A stretch of 64,000 bases of DNA from Siderastrea radians (GCA_964017195.1 OZ024895.1:22589233-22653232), one strand, 5' to 3'; shown: positions 57,861-64,000, counted from the stretch's first letter. A program made the numbers and translations. Notes: generated from the letters alone by a model not told the origin.

Positions 57861-60800
57861 TTCCTTCCTTCCATCTATCCATTCTTCCTTCCTTCCTTCC
57901 TCCCTTCCTTCCTTCCTCCCATCCTTCCTTCCTTCCTCCCTCCCTCCCTCCCTCTATCCTTCCTTCCTTCCTTCCTTCCTTCCTTTTCTCTTCCATTTTT
58001 CCTTGCTTCCTTCGTTCGTTCCTTCGTTCGTTCCTTTTTTCCTTCTTCCTTCTTTCCTTCCTTCCTTCCTTCCTTCCTTCCTCCCTCCCTCCCTTCCTTT
58101 CTTCTATCCTTCCTTCCTTTCTTCCTTCCTTTCTTCTTGCACTGACTCTTTCGATCTTGGTCCTTCTTCCTTTTATTCATTACTTAGGTTACAGGTCTAA
58201 TTTATGTCTGTTTTGAGCGTGGTTTTGTTATCTATTTTACCGTCGTTTAATCATTTCTTATTTGTCGTGATACTTCTGAATCAGTTAACGTCTTACATAT
58301 CAGAACTTCCTCCACCGCCTGTTAATCTGAGGTCACGTGACATCAGTCAAACTGGCGCTGTTATTACGTGGTCGCATCCTGATCTTCATGACGAATACGC
58401 TATAAGCGGTTACTTGCTGCAGTTTAAGAAGTTTCGAACAAAGAAGTGGTCACAGTTTACCACAACTCTGGGCATGAACCACAAGCTAACCAAGCTAGAA
58501 CCTGATACTTATTACTTGGTGAGACTGAAATCCGAGAACGAGTTCGGAAAAGGAAAACCAAGCGAGAACCTGGAACTTCAAACCGACAACTACATAACAG
58601 AGAAAAGTAAGTTTCTCTTAGGTTAACCTGTGTATAACGTGCAGTCACGTTCCTTTTATTGATAATTCATTTTTATTCGAGATCAGTTAAGTTTGAAAAT
58701 GGATCCGGTATAGCAATTACCTGCGAGCAAATCTAAATCTCCAACATACAGTCATAGAGCTTGAGACTACCAACAAAAGGAACATGGGTGCTCCTCGCAC
58801 CTTTCAAGGATCAAAAATGCGCCAATACAGGTGGTAGCATTTTTCTTTTTAAAATCAAAGCTTTGTTACATCAAGTGGTAGCTACTTTGGTATCCCTTAG
58901 GATAAAAAGGGCAATTTTAACTGCCTTATCTTTTTAAAACTTCAACAAGTAGGAGCAAGTTGAATACAACTCAATCTATCTAGCTATCACGGATAAAAGC
59001 TAACATGCGCATTTAACTTTTGTTTAGTCGTCTGTTGGGGATTTTAAAGTGGGACCACGCCCCAAAACGAGATTGAGACACCTCATCGTGCTCCCTAAAA
59101 GTTTTCGACTAGCACCCTTGTCACAGCTCTGATATAATAAAGGTTCTCCTCTACTCGGAACATTTGACCTGCTTTAAATTGAAGACCTTTTTCAACGTGT
59201 CAATGACATGAAGAACTTTTTCAACGTGTCAATGACAGCGTACATTTGAAAATTCACATGCAGTTTGTAAATTGTATTCATCACCGTCGCTTATTCTTTG
59301 TTTTAAATTACTCTTTTAGTGGAGAGTGTCGCTTTGCTACCATTAGCCACCGTTCTTCCCGTCCTTACGTTGATCATACTGGCAATTGTCGCAGTATTTA
59401 TTTACACAAGATGGAAAAAGAAACAAGCTCAGCTCGAGTATAAAGCCACGGACGAAGAAGTACCCATGAATCCCGTCAAACATGAGCTAGTACGTCAAAC
59501 CCCGTGTCAATTTCATTGGTAACACTGAGAGACTGGGTGAATTTCAGAACAATGAAAAATTTGTCGCTCAAAGTATTAAATTTATGCTTTTGCTTTATAA
59601 GAACCTCTTTAGTAAGAACGTTCGAAGCAAGGCCAAGAAAAGCCACAATTTAATAAAATAAGCTGATTATCATTTGGTTCATAGGTGATTTCCTGTAAAT
59701 ACACCTTGTTTTCTAAATTTAAACAAGCAGACTGTTTCATGACTTGCCAGGCTGAAATGCTAAATAAATTTAGAACATTCGGAACAGCCCAAAACTTAAA
59801 CATAAACGTTCTTAAAAAAGGACTGTGTTTCATGAAATCGCTTTAATTACAGCCAACGTGGGGAGTAACAGCAATTAAGAGACCTTTAATTTATATCCAA
59901 CAGAAACATTTCCATTAAATCGAGCGCTCTTTGCCTCCACTGACTTGTGTTGTGGACTTCTTTACCCGTACTCGGCGATTGAAAAGATAGGCTAAAATTC
60001 GCTGTGTATAAAGAAGAAACCAATCCTGCAGTGGAGACTTGCCTACCTTGGCAGTCAATCTATCAGATCAAAAATAAACAGGTTCCACTACATATATCTC
60101 TGCATATTCTTGACAGTATTGCTTTTCTCACGCTCAGTCAAGTGGGAAGTGGGAGTCAATTTTATAAAAAGAGTTTTGCTCCTTGTGTTTACTCCAGCTA
60201 AAACAAATGGAACCTGAAAAAGGAAGATACGCAACTTTGGATCGAAATGGTTACGCCCAAATCTCCGACGAGACACCGTGTGGCAACATCGCCACGCAAA
60301 AAGAAGCCTCGTCTTCGTGGCGCGAAATACCACGTGACCGCATAGTGCTTGGTAAGACTCTTGGAGAGGGCGAGTTTGGGATGGTGATAAAAGGGGAGTT
60401 GGCTGAAGATGATGGACGTATCACACACTGCGCTGTTAAGACGTTAAAACGTACGTAATCCTTGCTTTTCAAATCTCACTACCAGGAATGCATGCCAAAG
60501 TTCAGATAAAAATATTAAATCTCGTTTTTTTTTTATAATATCAAAATAGAAACACTACTACTTATAAGTAGATTTCAATAGGATTTAGTTGATTATGAGC
60601 GTCACATTTACAAACTCAAAGCTTTGACGAAAAGGCATTGTCGGAGTTTTAACAGAAGCAGGTCCAAATAAAACGCAGGAAATGAAACAAGAGCTACAGT
60701 TTTATTTCCGTTCTTAAGTTTTTCCAGTAACGTAAGTTCACTAAGGTGCAGGATTGCGGTTTATCAAAATATCATGATATAATATCATTAGTTTGATAAC

Positions 60801-62061
60801 TGATATTTTGATATCTCAGTGATATTTTGGTGATAACTGCATGATAATATCAAAAAATATTTTTCCGTTTTAAATCTCAAAAATATCATTATCATATCGT
60901 ATTTACATGATAGTTGCTAGAATTATTTTTGTTATCAAAGTTTGAATTATCATTATCAAGGTATCACTATCAAGTTAGAACCATATCATGTATCACTATC
61001 ACTTTTAAATCTCACTCAAGTAATAAGAGACACAATGATATTATGATATATCATGATAATATCAATTCGTCCATGTATTTACAAAACTACTTGGCCTTTT
61101 TCTTTCCACATAATACTCTTACATCAACTCAGCTTACATTAGTTTGCGGCTTTTTAGCTCGCTTTCTAGATCTGTGTTAAATCTGTTATTAACAAACCAA
61201 AAAAGAATATTTCGTTTGTATTGAGTCATTTTTCGTGTAACTTCGAAGTACTGGTTGAGACGACGAAATCCCTGTTCGCAGGATTCAGTGTTGACGCCTT
61301 TGATGGTAGAAAACTTAGGAAGGTGCGGGTGAAATTCACATATGGGATTGTCCGGTGGCATACAAACAGCTTCCGTATGTTTCGAAACATGAAAAATGTC
61401 AACTAAAACATTGACGTGTTCAAGAAGAAGTATCGCGCCTGAACTACCGTTTTTCGCCTGATTTCGTAGGTAAGGCACTAGCCCACATGCCCTATCATAA
61501 CCAAGGTACTTTAATCTTGTAATATCACCTACATGTCGAGAAAACGTGCGCAAAATAAAAAGAAACACCTGTGTGAAGGACTCGCTAGTGAACATTTCCG
61601 TCATGTTTACTACAATTCCACAAGGGCGAATTAGCGCCAGCATACCTGCAGTGCTTTCAAAAATTAGAGTTTTCTTATTTGGACGTTTACATCCCGAGTA
61701 AGCGGCGTCGGCAAGGCAGACTTCTTCTGGAAGCAATCCTGCTTCACACTTATCAACGTTAAATTCTGGTGGGACTGGCAACTCTTCTGCCTCTTAGGCC
61801 ACTTTTGTGTGCTTTTCGCAAAACTTGGACGGTTCTTGGCTTTTTCCACCCGGTTGAGGAGAATTGGTACAACATTGAAAAATAGGTGGAAGATCTTTGC
61901 GTAATTTTACTTTGGTGGTCGGCAAAGCACATTTCGATCTTTTTAAGTACTCATTACCATCAACAGTAACATAGCCCTCAGAGCACCCAGGGGTCTTGCA
62001 GCTGTGTTGCACCCATCTGTTAGGGTTAGGGTTAGGGTTAGGGTTAGGGTTAGGGTTAGGG

Positions 62062-62102
<41 letters not shown>

Positions 62103-63981
62103 GGTTAGGGTTAGGGTTAGGGTAAGGGGTAGGGGTAGGGGTTAGTGTTAGGGTTAGGGTAAGGGTTAGGATTAGTCTTAGAAAAGTATTCGGAGAATAT
62201 CAGGATTAATCACTGTATCAAATGGAAGACAAGAAATAGGAACCTAATTAAATATTCTGATAATATCATGATTTATCACTGTTCCAAATGGAAGAGAAGA
62301 AATAGGAACCTAATTAAATATTCTGATAATATCATGATTTATCACTGTATCAAAGGGAAGAGAAGAAATAGGAACCTAATTAAATATTCTGATAATATCA
62401 TGATTTATCACTCTATCACTGGGAGGAGAAGAAACACTACTTAATTAAATATTCTGATAATATCATGATTTATCACTCTATCACTGGGAGAAGAGGAAAA
62501 GTTACTTAATTAAATATTCTGATAATATCATGATTTATCACCCTATCACTGGGAGGAGAAGAAATACTACTTAATTAAATATTCTGATACTATCATGATT
62601 TATCACTCTATCACTGGGAGAAGAAGAAATACTACTTAATTAAATATTCTGATAATATCATGATTTATCACTCTATCACTGGGAGAAGAAGAAATACTAC
62701 TTAATTAAATATTCTGATAATATCATGATATATCACCCTATCACTGGGAGAAGAAGAAATACTACTTAATTAAATATTTTGATAATATCATGATTTATCA
62801 CCCTATCACTGGGAGGAGAAGAAACACTACTTAATTAAATATTCTGATAATATCATGATTTATCACTCTATCACTGGGAGAAGAGGAAAAGTTACTTATT
62901 TAAATATTCTGATACTATCATGATTTATCACTCTATCACTGGGAGAAGAAGAAATACTACTTCATTAAATATTCTGATAATATCATGATTTATCACCCTA
63001 TCACTGGGAGAAGAAGAAATACTACTTAATTAAATATTCTGATAATATCATGATATATCACCCTATCACTGGGAGAAGAAGAAATACTACTTAATTAAAT
63101 ATTCTGATAATATCATGATTTATCACCCTATCACTGGGAGGAGAAGAAACACTACTTAATTAAATATTCTGATAATATCATGATTTATCACTCTATCACT
63201 GGGAGAAGAGGAAAAGTTACTTAATTAAATATTCTGATAATATCATGATTTATCACTCTATCACTGGGAGAAGAGGAAAAGTTACTTAATTAAATATTCT
63301 GATAATATCATGATTTATCACTCTATCACTGGGAGAAGAGGAAAAGTTACTTAATTAAATATTCTGATAATATCATGATTTATCACCCTATCACTGGGAG
63401 GAGAAGAAAAACTACTTACTTAAATATTTTGATAATATCATGATTTATCACTCTATCACTGGGAGAAGAAGAAAAGTTAGTTAATTAAATATTCTGATAA
63501 TATCATGATAACATATCTTTATAATCAGAGAAAAACCCATTGCGGAATATCAAAAAATCAACCCCTTATATCACCAAAGATATATCATGATAATAGCACT
63601 ATCCCTTAGAAGAAACATATAGGAAAAAACGTGATATATCATAATTGATTATTAGTCCTGATATAATGATAATACGCAATACTGCACCTCTCTCCGTAAG
63701 TTACAATACAACACATCCCGCAGTCCACGTATTGTTATCCAGTTTTAAATGCGATAGCCACATGTACCATTACTGGCGTTGCTTATGCTTGCAAATGGAA
63801 GGCTAGAAGTCAGAAAAAGGAACCTTTCATAGATAGTTACCAATAATTATTTACATTACACACATTATAGGTGCTGCCACAGAAAGCGATTTTAAAGATT
63901 TGCTCAACGAACTGGAGATAATGACGTCAGTTGGTAATCACCCTAACCTGGTAAACATCATCGGCACATGTTCAGTTGGAG
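32784..63981 (+). CDS. Receptor tyrosine kinase gene (EGF6-Ig-SEA-FN3-TM-TK), 3' end outside window
   Basis: Single-pass receptor that should phosphorylate tyrosines on ligand binding. I join 19 exons: 32784-32844, 36924-36944, 39223-39357, 40226-40304, 40718-41004, 46687-46812, 47047-47175, 47424-47549, 48177-48305, 48615-48743, 49117-49242, 50049-50366, 52014-52126, 53385-53443, 53650-53813, 58304-58606, 59320-59489, 60198-60450, 63871-63981. All have GT-AG sites and the frame closes at every junction, giving about 946 codons in the window. Order: signal peptide 1-18, jelly-roll-like region about 28-194, six EGF modules 195-449, Ig 450-555, SEA 556-667, FN3 668-768, TM about 774-796, juxtamembrane, kinase N-lobe. 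Kinase marks: [21 protein letters not shown] lysine, alpha-C Glu in DLLNELEIM. The linker [13 protein letters not shown] resembles FGFR/VEGFR-type kinases. HRD and DFG motifs lie beyond the edge. No orthologue name is assigned. Confidence 0.88.
32957..33440. repeat. ~110-bp tandem repeat in RTK intron 1
   Basis: Four to five diverged units (about 32,957, 33,068, 33,171, 33,289, 33,375) share ATCCACAGACTGAAAACTTA, AACCACCTTGTACA and ACAATAAACAG. They are related to dispersed copies at 15,600-15,850. Confidence 0.85.
33490..33850. repeat. Foldback-like repeat in intron 1
   Basis: Contains GCAACTTGTCGCGCAACAGT and, inverted about 200 bp later, AACATTTGTTGCGCGACAGG. It resembles the GCAAC-rich MITE at 52,288-52,533 but the ends are unclear. 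Confidence 0.4.
34285..34365. mobile_element. Short TAGCCTG MITE with 9-bp TSD
   Basis: An 81-bp element with ends TAGCCTGTTCCAGGCT and AGCCTAGGGCAGGCTA, flanked by ATGTAAATA on both sides (34,276-34,284 and 34,366-34,374). Same terminal motif as 23,353-23,483 but a different interior and TSD length. Confidence 0.85.
34366..36923. other. Rest of RTK intron 1
   Basis: No additional coding exon is required for the RTK frame. A possible cryptic terminal exon at 34,677-34,750 is described among the findings. Homopolymer G or C runs occur near 34,953 and 36,551. No gene is supported. Confidence 0.4.
36924..36944 (+). CDS. RTK exon 2: 21-nt microexon
   Basis: Encodes seven residues (GTQASGG), phase 1 to phase 1, between acceptor TCTCTATTGCAG and donor GGAG|GTACGA. 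It is a flexible linker after the signal peptide. Because it keeps frame when skipped, its inclusion cannot be proved from sequence alone. Confidence 0.6.
37075..38081. mobile_element. TTAA-flanked non-autonomous TIR element
   Basis: A 1007-bp element with 13-bp perfect TIRs GGTGGTCTTATAC, directly flanked by TTAA on both sides (37,071-37,074 and 38,082-38,085). TTAA duplication is typical of piggyBac and Kolobok superfamilies. No transposase ORF is present. It lies in RTK intron 2. Confidence 0.8.
38180..38444. mobile_element. Foldback MITE in RTK intron 2
   Basis: The ends share CCATTTTACAGTTGTGTG with its complement CACACAACTGTGAAATGG, and inner arms share CCTGGCCTTTGAGTGG with CCACTCAAAGGCCAG. 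The total is about 265 bp. No clear TSD. Confidence 0.7.
38856..39031. mobile_element. pogo/Tigger-like MITE
   Basis: A 176-bp element with TIRs CAGTTGACTCCCG.. and ..CGGGAGTCAACTG, flanked by TA on each side (38,854-38,855 and 39,032-39,033). The body has TTCGAGTTA repeats. TIR start CAG and a TA TSD fit the pogo/Tigger branch of Tc1-mariner. It is non-coding. Confidence 0.85.
39223..39357 (+). CDS. RTK exon 3: jelly-roll-like region, part 1
   Basis: Encodes [19 protein letters not shown] and on to [14 protein letters not shown]; phase 1 to phase 1 (acceptor CTCTCATCAAG, donor TATG|GTGAGT). It begins an ectodomain region continued in exons 4 and 5. Confidence 0.8.
39535..40090. repeat. Microsatellites in RTK intron 3
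   Basis: (GAT)n and (GAC)n at about 39,535-39,612, then a long (GAAT/GAAC)n array at about 39,855-40,085 with alternating GAAT, GGAT and GAAC blocks. Confidence 0.9.
40226..40304 (+). CDS. RTK exon 4: jelly-roll-like region, part 2
   Basis: Encodes [23 protein letters not shown], from phase 1 to phase 2 (donor CAGAG|GTACAT). The acceptor is a TAGTAG tandem (NAGNAG) at 40,220-40,225; use of the first AG would add one Val. A longer open reading past the donor does not join in frame to exon 5, so the GTACAT donor was chosen. Confidence 0.8.
40407..40510. repeat. (CATC)n and (CAGT)n microsatellites
   Basis: A short CATC run followed by about 13 CAGT units and a few CAAT units, 100 bp after exon 4. 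Confidence 0.95.
40718..41004 (+). CDS. RTK exon 5: jelly-roll-like region, part 3
   Basis: Encodes [54 protein letters not shown] and ends [12 protein letters not shown]. The alternating hydrophobic strands and the [20 protein letters not shown] pattern resemble concanavalin/laminin-G-like jelly-roll domains, but I cannot name the family. Phase 2 to phase 1. Confidence 0.85.
42055..43353. mobile_element. TIR transposon carrying an OTU-protease remnant
   Basis: About 1.3 kb with near-identical inverted arms of about 375 bp (42,055-42,430 and 42,980-43,353). Arm landmarks include GATTTGCCACTAATCGGATT at the outer end and AGTTCAATAAACCTC at the inner end. The central 0.55 kb encodes OTU-type protease sequence on the plus strand. 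It is inserted in the Penelope-like element. No TSD could be discerned and no transposase is present. Confidence 0.8.
42490..43010 (+). pseudogene. OTU-type cysteine protease, frameshifted
   Basis: The N-terminal part (42,490-42,630) has [16 protein letters not shown], matching the OTU catalytic D-G-N-C-F-Y motif with Asp and Cys. After one frameshift near 42,605 the domain continues as [20 protein letters not shown] and [10 protein letters not shown], ending [17 protein letters not shown] with the expected catalytic His. OTU proteases cleave ubiquitin chains. Here it is a transposon passenger of unknown role. The C-terminus reads a few codons into the right inverted arm. One frameshift suggests recent inactivation, or a sequencing error. 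Confidence 0.8.
43412..44281. mobile_element. TAGCCTGCGTGCAG TIR transposon with 9-bp TSD
   Basis: An 870-bp element with ~102-bp TIRs (TAGCCTGCGTGCAG(G/A)CGTCTCC..). The flanks ACCTAGGGC (43,403-43,411) and ACGTAGGGC (44,282-44,290) form a 9-bp TSD with one mismatch. It is inserted in the Penelope-like reverse transcriptase right after codons for GEAL. Long TIRs and a 9-bp TSD suggest a Mutator-like mechanism; no transposase is present, only a small minus-strand ORF. Confidence 0.85.
43765..44118 (-). CDS. Small CxxC...CxxC protein inside TIR element
   Basis: A 117-codon minus-strand ORF (start [18 protein letters not shown]). It has paired cysteines CVLC and CRSC about 46 residues apart, which suggests one zinc-binding site, followed by a basic region (KLRKRRGLY) and a KKRSR tail. 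It is the only ORF in the transposon at 43,412-44,281. It resembles a zinc-finger-associated DNA-binding domain, but I cannot name a family. It may be a first exon or a truncated passenger. Confidence 0.5.
   Translation of the reverse strand: MASSVNARDNVCDLHLAGFFIDQNMSDCVLCFSTILKNNDRNLVKSRSEFKVQEEILSLQFIVHETSPYICRSCVGKLRKRRGLYANVRKIEDELFSDYSSKAFKAGLTVEKKRSRH
45311..46686. other. RTK intron 5, right part
   Basis: No gene recognised. A G-rich run lies near 45,700-45,740. Confidence 0.4.
46687..46812 (+). CDS. RTK exon 6: EGF module 1
   Basis: One six-cysteine EGF module: [19 protein letters not shown], then [18 protein letters not shown]. Phase 1 to phase 1. The N-terminal consensus for calcium binding is weaker here (LDKC) than in modules 2-5. 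Confidence 0.92.
47047..47175 (+). CDS. RTK exon 7: EGF module 2
   Basis: Starts [20 protein letters not shown] and ends [19 protein letters not shown]. The D-V-N-E-C start and the GSYTC motif are calcium-binding EGF consensus. Phase 1-1. Confidence 0.93.
47424..47549 (+). CDS. RTK exon 8: EGF module 3
   Basis: [19 protein letters not shown], then [20 protein letters not shown]. Calcium-binding type, phase 1-1. A long plus-strand open frame after the donor is intronic. Confidence 0.92.
48177..48305 (+). CDS. RTK exon 9: EGF module 4
   Basis: [20 protein letters not shown], then [19 protein letters not shown]. Very like module 2, implying recent tandem exon duplication. Phase 1-1. Confidence 0.93.
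48615..48743 (+). CDS. RTK exon 10: EGF module 5
   Basis: [20 protein letters not shown], then [19 protein letters not shown]. The usual aromatic after GS is His here, which may weaken the calcium site. Phase 1-1. Confidence 0.92.
49117..49242 (+). CDS. RTK exon 11: EGF module 6
   Basis: [19 protein letters not shown], then [19 protein letters not shown]. Last EGF before the Ig exon, phase 1-1. Confidence 0.92.
50049..50366 (+). CDS. RTK exon 12: immunoglobulin domain
   Basis: A single exon encodes a complete I-set-like Ig domain: first Cys in [13 protein letters not shown], Trp in FAWVTPDG, and [14 protein letters not shown] with the DxGxYxC signature. Acceptor CTTTTTCTCTTTTCAG and donor GAGAAG|GTAAAA; phase 1-1. 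A decayed inverted copy lies at 25,949-26,266. Confidence 0.95.
50519..51580. repeat. ~1-kb (GGAA/GGAT)n array
   Basis: Mixed GGAA, GGAT and GGGA blocks arranged in higher-order repeats (for example AGGAAGGATGGGAGGAAGG recurring roughly every 150-250 bp). It starts 150 bp after the Ig exon. The 430-codon minus-strand reading (HPSIHPS repeats) is a low-complexity artefact. Confidence 0.95.
52014..52126 (+). CDS. RTK exon 13: SEA domain, part 1
   Basis: [20 protein letters not shown], then [15 protein letters not shown]. Phase 1 to 0. The spacing of hydrophobics and the F..L..SS..Y pattern fit the start of a SEA domain. Confidence 0.75.
52288..52533. mobile_element. GCAAC-rich foldback MITE
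   Basis: About 246 bp. The ends TAAAGGCGTGGACAAACGAT and ATCGTGTGTCCGCGCCTTA are inverted copies; the interior is packed with TGCAACATTGC-type motifs and has a central GAAGTAGAATCGGCTTCTACTTC hairpin. TSD unclear. Confidence 0.8.
53385..53443 (+). CDS. RTK exon 14: SEA domain, part 2
   Basis: [19 protein letters not shown], phase 0 to 2, acceptor TTTTCTCGCAG, donor GT|GTAAGT. The middle of the SEA fold. Confidence 0.75.
53650..53813 (+). CDS. RTK exon 15: SEA domain, part 3
   Basis: Continues [19 protein letters not shown]. The G-S-V at a strand turn matches the position where many SEA domains self-cleave, so the receptor could be a cleaved heterodimer (inference). Ends VKPTVELR, phase 2 to 1. 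Confidence 0.78.
53920..54300. repeat. (TTCC)n array after SEA exon
   Basis: Imperfect TTCC array with CCATCC and TTCG blocks, 110 bp after exon 15. The long readings in all frames are artefacts. Confidence 0.95.
54485..55030. repeat. GTTCC/GGAAC-rich degenerate repeat
   Basis: More than 20 GTTCC or GGAAC motifs in about 540 bp, with loosely repeated ~70-170-bp units such as TTGAGGAACAATTGTTCCCA at about 54,720 and 54,890. No coding signal. Confidence 0.75.
55410..57073 (+). pseudogene. Crypton-like tyrosine recombinase with zinc finger and telobox Myb
   Basis: Two overlapping frames (55,410-56,288 and 56,285-57,073) read as one protein of about 550 residues with a frame break near 56,285. 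Part 1: an NLS-like PKPKRLH, a C2H2-type finger ([22 protein letters not shown]), and a helical core-binding-like region ([31 protein letters not shown]). Part 2: recombinase C-lobe with HPTRYRQ (HxxR box) and a candidate nucleophile Tyr in [10 protein letters not shown], then a Myb domain [40 protein letters not shown], close to TRF telobox Mybs. Box I Arg would be expected at the frame break and is not visible, so the copy looks inactive. The upstream GTG at 55,383 is not a good start; ATG 55,410 is preferred. Lies in the RTK intron between SEA and FN3 exons, same strand. Confidence 0.75.
57583..57735 (+). repeat. Microsatellite flank duplicated at 25,488-25,640
   Basis: Partner of the left flank described at 25.5 kb, same orientation, near identical into the TTCC array. 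Confidence 0.9.
57699..58130. repeat. (TTCC)n array before FN3 exon
   Basis: Imperfect TTCC array with a (TTTC)n block near 57,830 and TTCG units near 58,010. Confidence 0.95.
58304..58606 (+). CDS. RTK exon 16: fibronectin type III domain
   Basis: A complete FN3 domain: [40 protein letters not shown] (core Trp), [19 protein letters not shown] (L-x-P-x-T-x-Y signature) and [13 protein letters not shown]. Phase 1-1, donor AAAA|GTAAGT. Confidence 0.93.
58607..59319. other. RTK intron 16
   Basis: Nothing recognised apart from short direct repeats (TTTTTCAACGTGTCAATGAC, twice near 59,190-59,235). Confidence 0.4.
59320..59489 (+). CDS. RTK exon 17: transmembrane helix
   Basis: [20 protein letters not shown], then [16 protein letters not shown]: a hydrophobic segment of about 23 residues followed by a positively charged stop-transfer run, so the C-terminus is cytoplasmic. 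The exon continues [17 protein letters not shown]. Phase 1 to 0, donor CTA|GTACGT. Confidence 0.93.
60198..60450 (+). CDS. RTK exon 18: juxtamembrane and kinase Gly loop
   Basis: The juxtamembrane tyrosines in [16 protein letters not shown] are candidate autophosphorylation sites. The kinase starts at [20 protein letters not shown] with GxGxFG, and the ATP-anchoring lysine is in HCAVKTLK. Phase 0 to 1, donor AAAC|GTACGT. Confidence 0.95.
61134..62018 (-). pseudogene. KDZ-type transposase, one in-frame stop
   Basis: Reading leftwards from about 62,018: a Cys/His zinc-binding region ([31 protein letters not shown]), a TAA at 61,794-61,796, then the same frame continues to 61,134. The second part has [36 protein letters not shown] (YDxAC), [15 protein letters not shown] and [19 protein letters not shown] (NTExxEQ). 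This combination fits Kyakuja-Dileera-Zisupton transposases, whose acidic residues catalyse strand transfer. The N-terminus is cut off by the TTAGGG array. The family is inferred from motifs. Confidence 0.75.
62020..62180. repeat. Interstitial (TTAGGG)n telomere-like array
   Basis: About 26 units on the plus strand, mostly perfect TTAGGG; the right end decays to TAAGGGG, TAGGGG and TTAGGA variants. It directly abuts the upstream end of the transposase reading and lies inside the KDZ-like element, with the 65-bp minisatellite after it. Confidence 0.97.
62190..63500 (+). repeat. 65-bp minisatellite, about 20 units
   Basis: The unit contains TTAATTAAATATTCTGATAA, TATCATGATTTATCAC and CTATCACTGGGAGAAGA. 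The left-most units are a diverged form (AAATGGAAGAGAAGAAATAGG). Variants (AAATACTACT and AAAAGTTACT types) recur in blocks, suggesting higher-order amplification. Lies inside the KDZ-like transposon. Confidence 0.95.
63871..63981 (+). CDS. RTK exon 19: kinase alpha-C helix
   Basis: [20 protein letters not shown], then [15 protein letters not shown]. The Glu in NELEIM is the alpha-C salt-bridge residue, and [10 protein letters not shown] is the usual beta4 strand. Phase 1-1, donor GGAG|GTAAAG. The gene continues past the window. Confidence 0.93.
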
Positions 63982-64000
63982 GTAAAGTAAAGATACACCA

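Larger units (their letters stand above)
60739..63694. mobile_element. KDZ/Zisupton-like DNA transposon with 8-bp TSD
   Basis: A 2956-bp element flanked by CGTAAGTT on both sides (60,731-60,738 and 63,695-63,702). The ends CACTAAGGTGCAGGATTGCG and (reverse complement of right) GAGAGAGGTGCAGTATTGCG share AGGTGCAG.ATTGCG. It contains a broken minus-strand transposase, a telomere-like TTAGGG array and a 65-bp minisatellite; both subterminal regions are dense in ATATCATGATA-type palindromes. An 8-bp TSD fits Zisupton/KDZ elements. It is inserted between kinase exons 18 and 19 of the RTK. Confidence 0.82.

Noticed and set aside
62190..63500. Regular 65-bp repeats considered as a CRISPR array
   Set aside because: Units are contiguous tandem repeats with no unique spacers, in a eukaryotic transposon.

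Overview
The window looks like nuclear DNA of a cnidarian, most likely an anthozoan such as a stony coral. The evidence is intron-split metazoan genes with GT-AG splice sites, eukaryotic tRNA genes with internal pol III promoters, vertebrate-type (TTAGGG)n repeats, and many transposons of kinds common in anthozoans (Penelope-like, KDZ/Zisupton-like, Crypton-like, OTU-bearing and TTAA elements). The species assignment is inference from gene and repeat content; no search was run.

Layout. 1-4.3 kb: a tRNA cluster (three tRNA-Asp-GTC, tRNA-Val-TAC, tRNA-Val-CAC) made by tandem duplication of a block of about 1.2 kb. 4.3-8.05 kb: a ~180-bp satellite in two opposite orientations, with a 633-bp foldback element inserted in it. 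8.05-13.5 kb: a perfect 45-nt palindrome, a ~62-bp minisatellite, a 1.4-kb TIR structure with nested palindromes and a 1.78-kb imperfect palindrome. 13.5-25.2 kb: mostly non-coding DNA with repeats, a tRNA-Glu-CTC gene, a TAGCCTG MITE with target-site duplication, and a TA-flanked element rich in subterminal repeats. 25.5-26.3 kb: a decayed inverted copy of an immunoglobulin exon whose intact parent lies at 50 kb.

Two host genes are clear. The first, at 27.5-31.5 kb, is an intronless 1319-codon ORF for a disordered, probably nuclear protein. It has an IKQE sumoylation-type motif, four regularly spaced SUMO-interaction-like motifs and a C-terminal coiled coil. The second starts at 32,784 and runs off the right edge. 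It is a receptor tyrosine kinase, reconstructed here from 19 exons: signal peptide, a jelly-roll-like ectodomain region, six EGF modules, one Ig, one SEA, one FN3, a transmembrane helix, a juxtamembrane segment and the first part of the kinase N-lobe (Gly-rich loop, AVK lysine, alpha-C glutamate). All extracellular modules are bounded by phase-1 introns, so the reading frame closes across every junction. The catalytic and activation loops lie beyond the window.

The RTK introns hold many mobile elements: a TTAA-flanked TIR element, foldback and pogo-like MITEs, a Penelope-like element split by two DNA transposons (one with an OTU protease remnant, one with a CxxC protein), a Crypton-like tyrosine-recombinase gene with a C-terminal telobox-type Myb domain, and a KDZ-like transposon with 8-bp TSD that contains a (TTAGGG)n array and about twenty copies of a 65-bp minisatellite. 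Long TTCC/GGAA arrays flank several exons and appear to have mediated at least one rearrangement.
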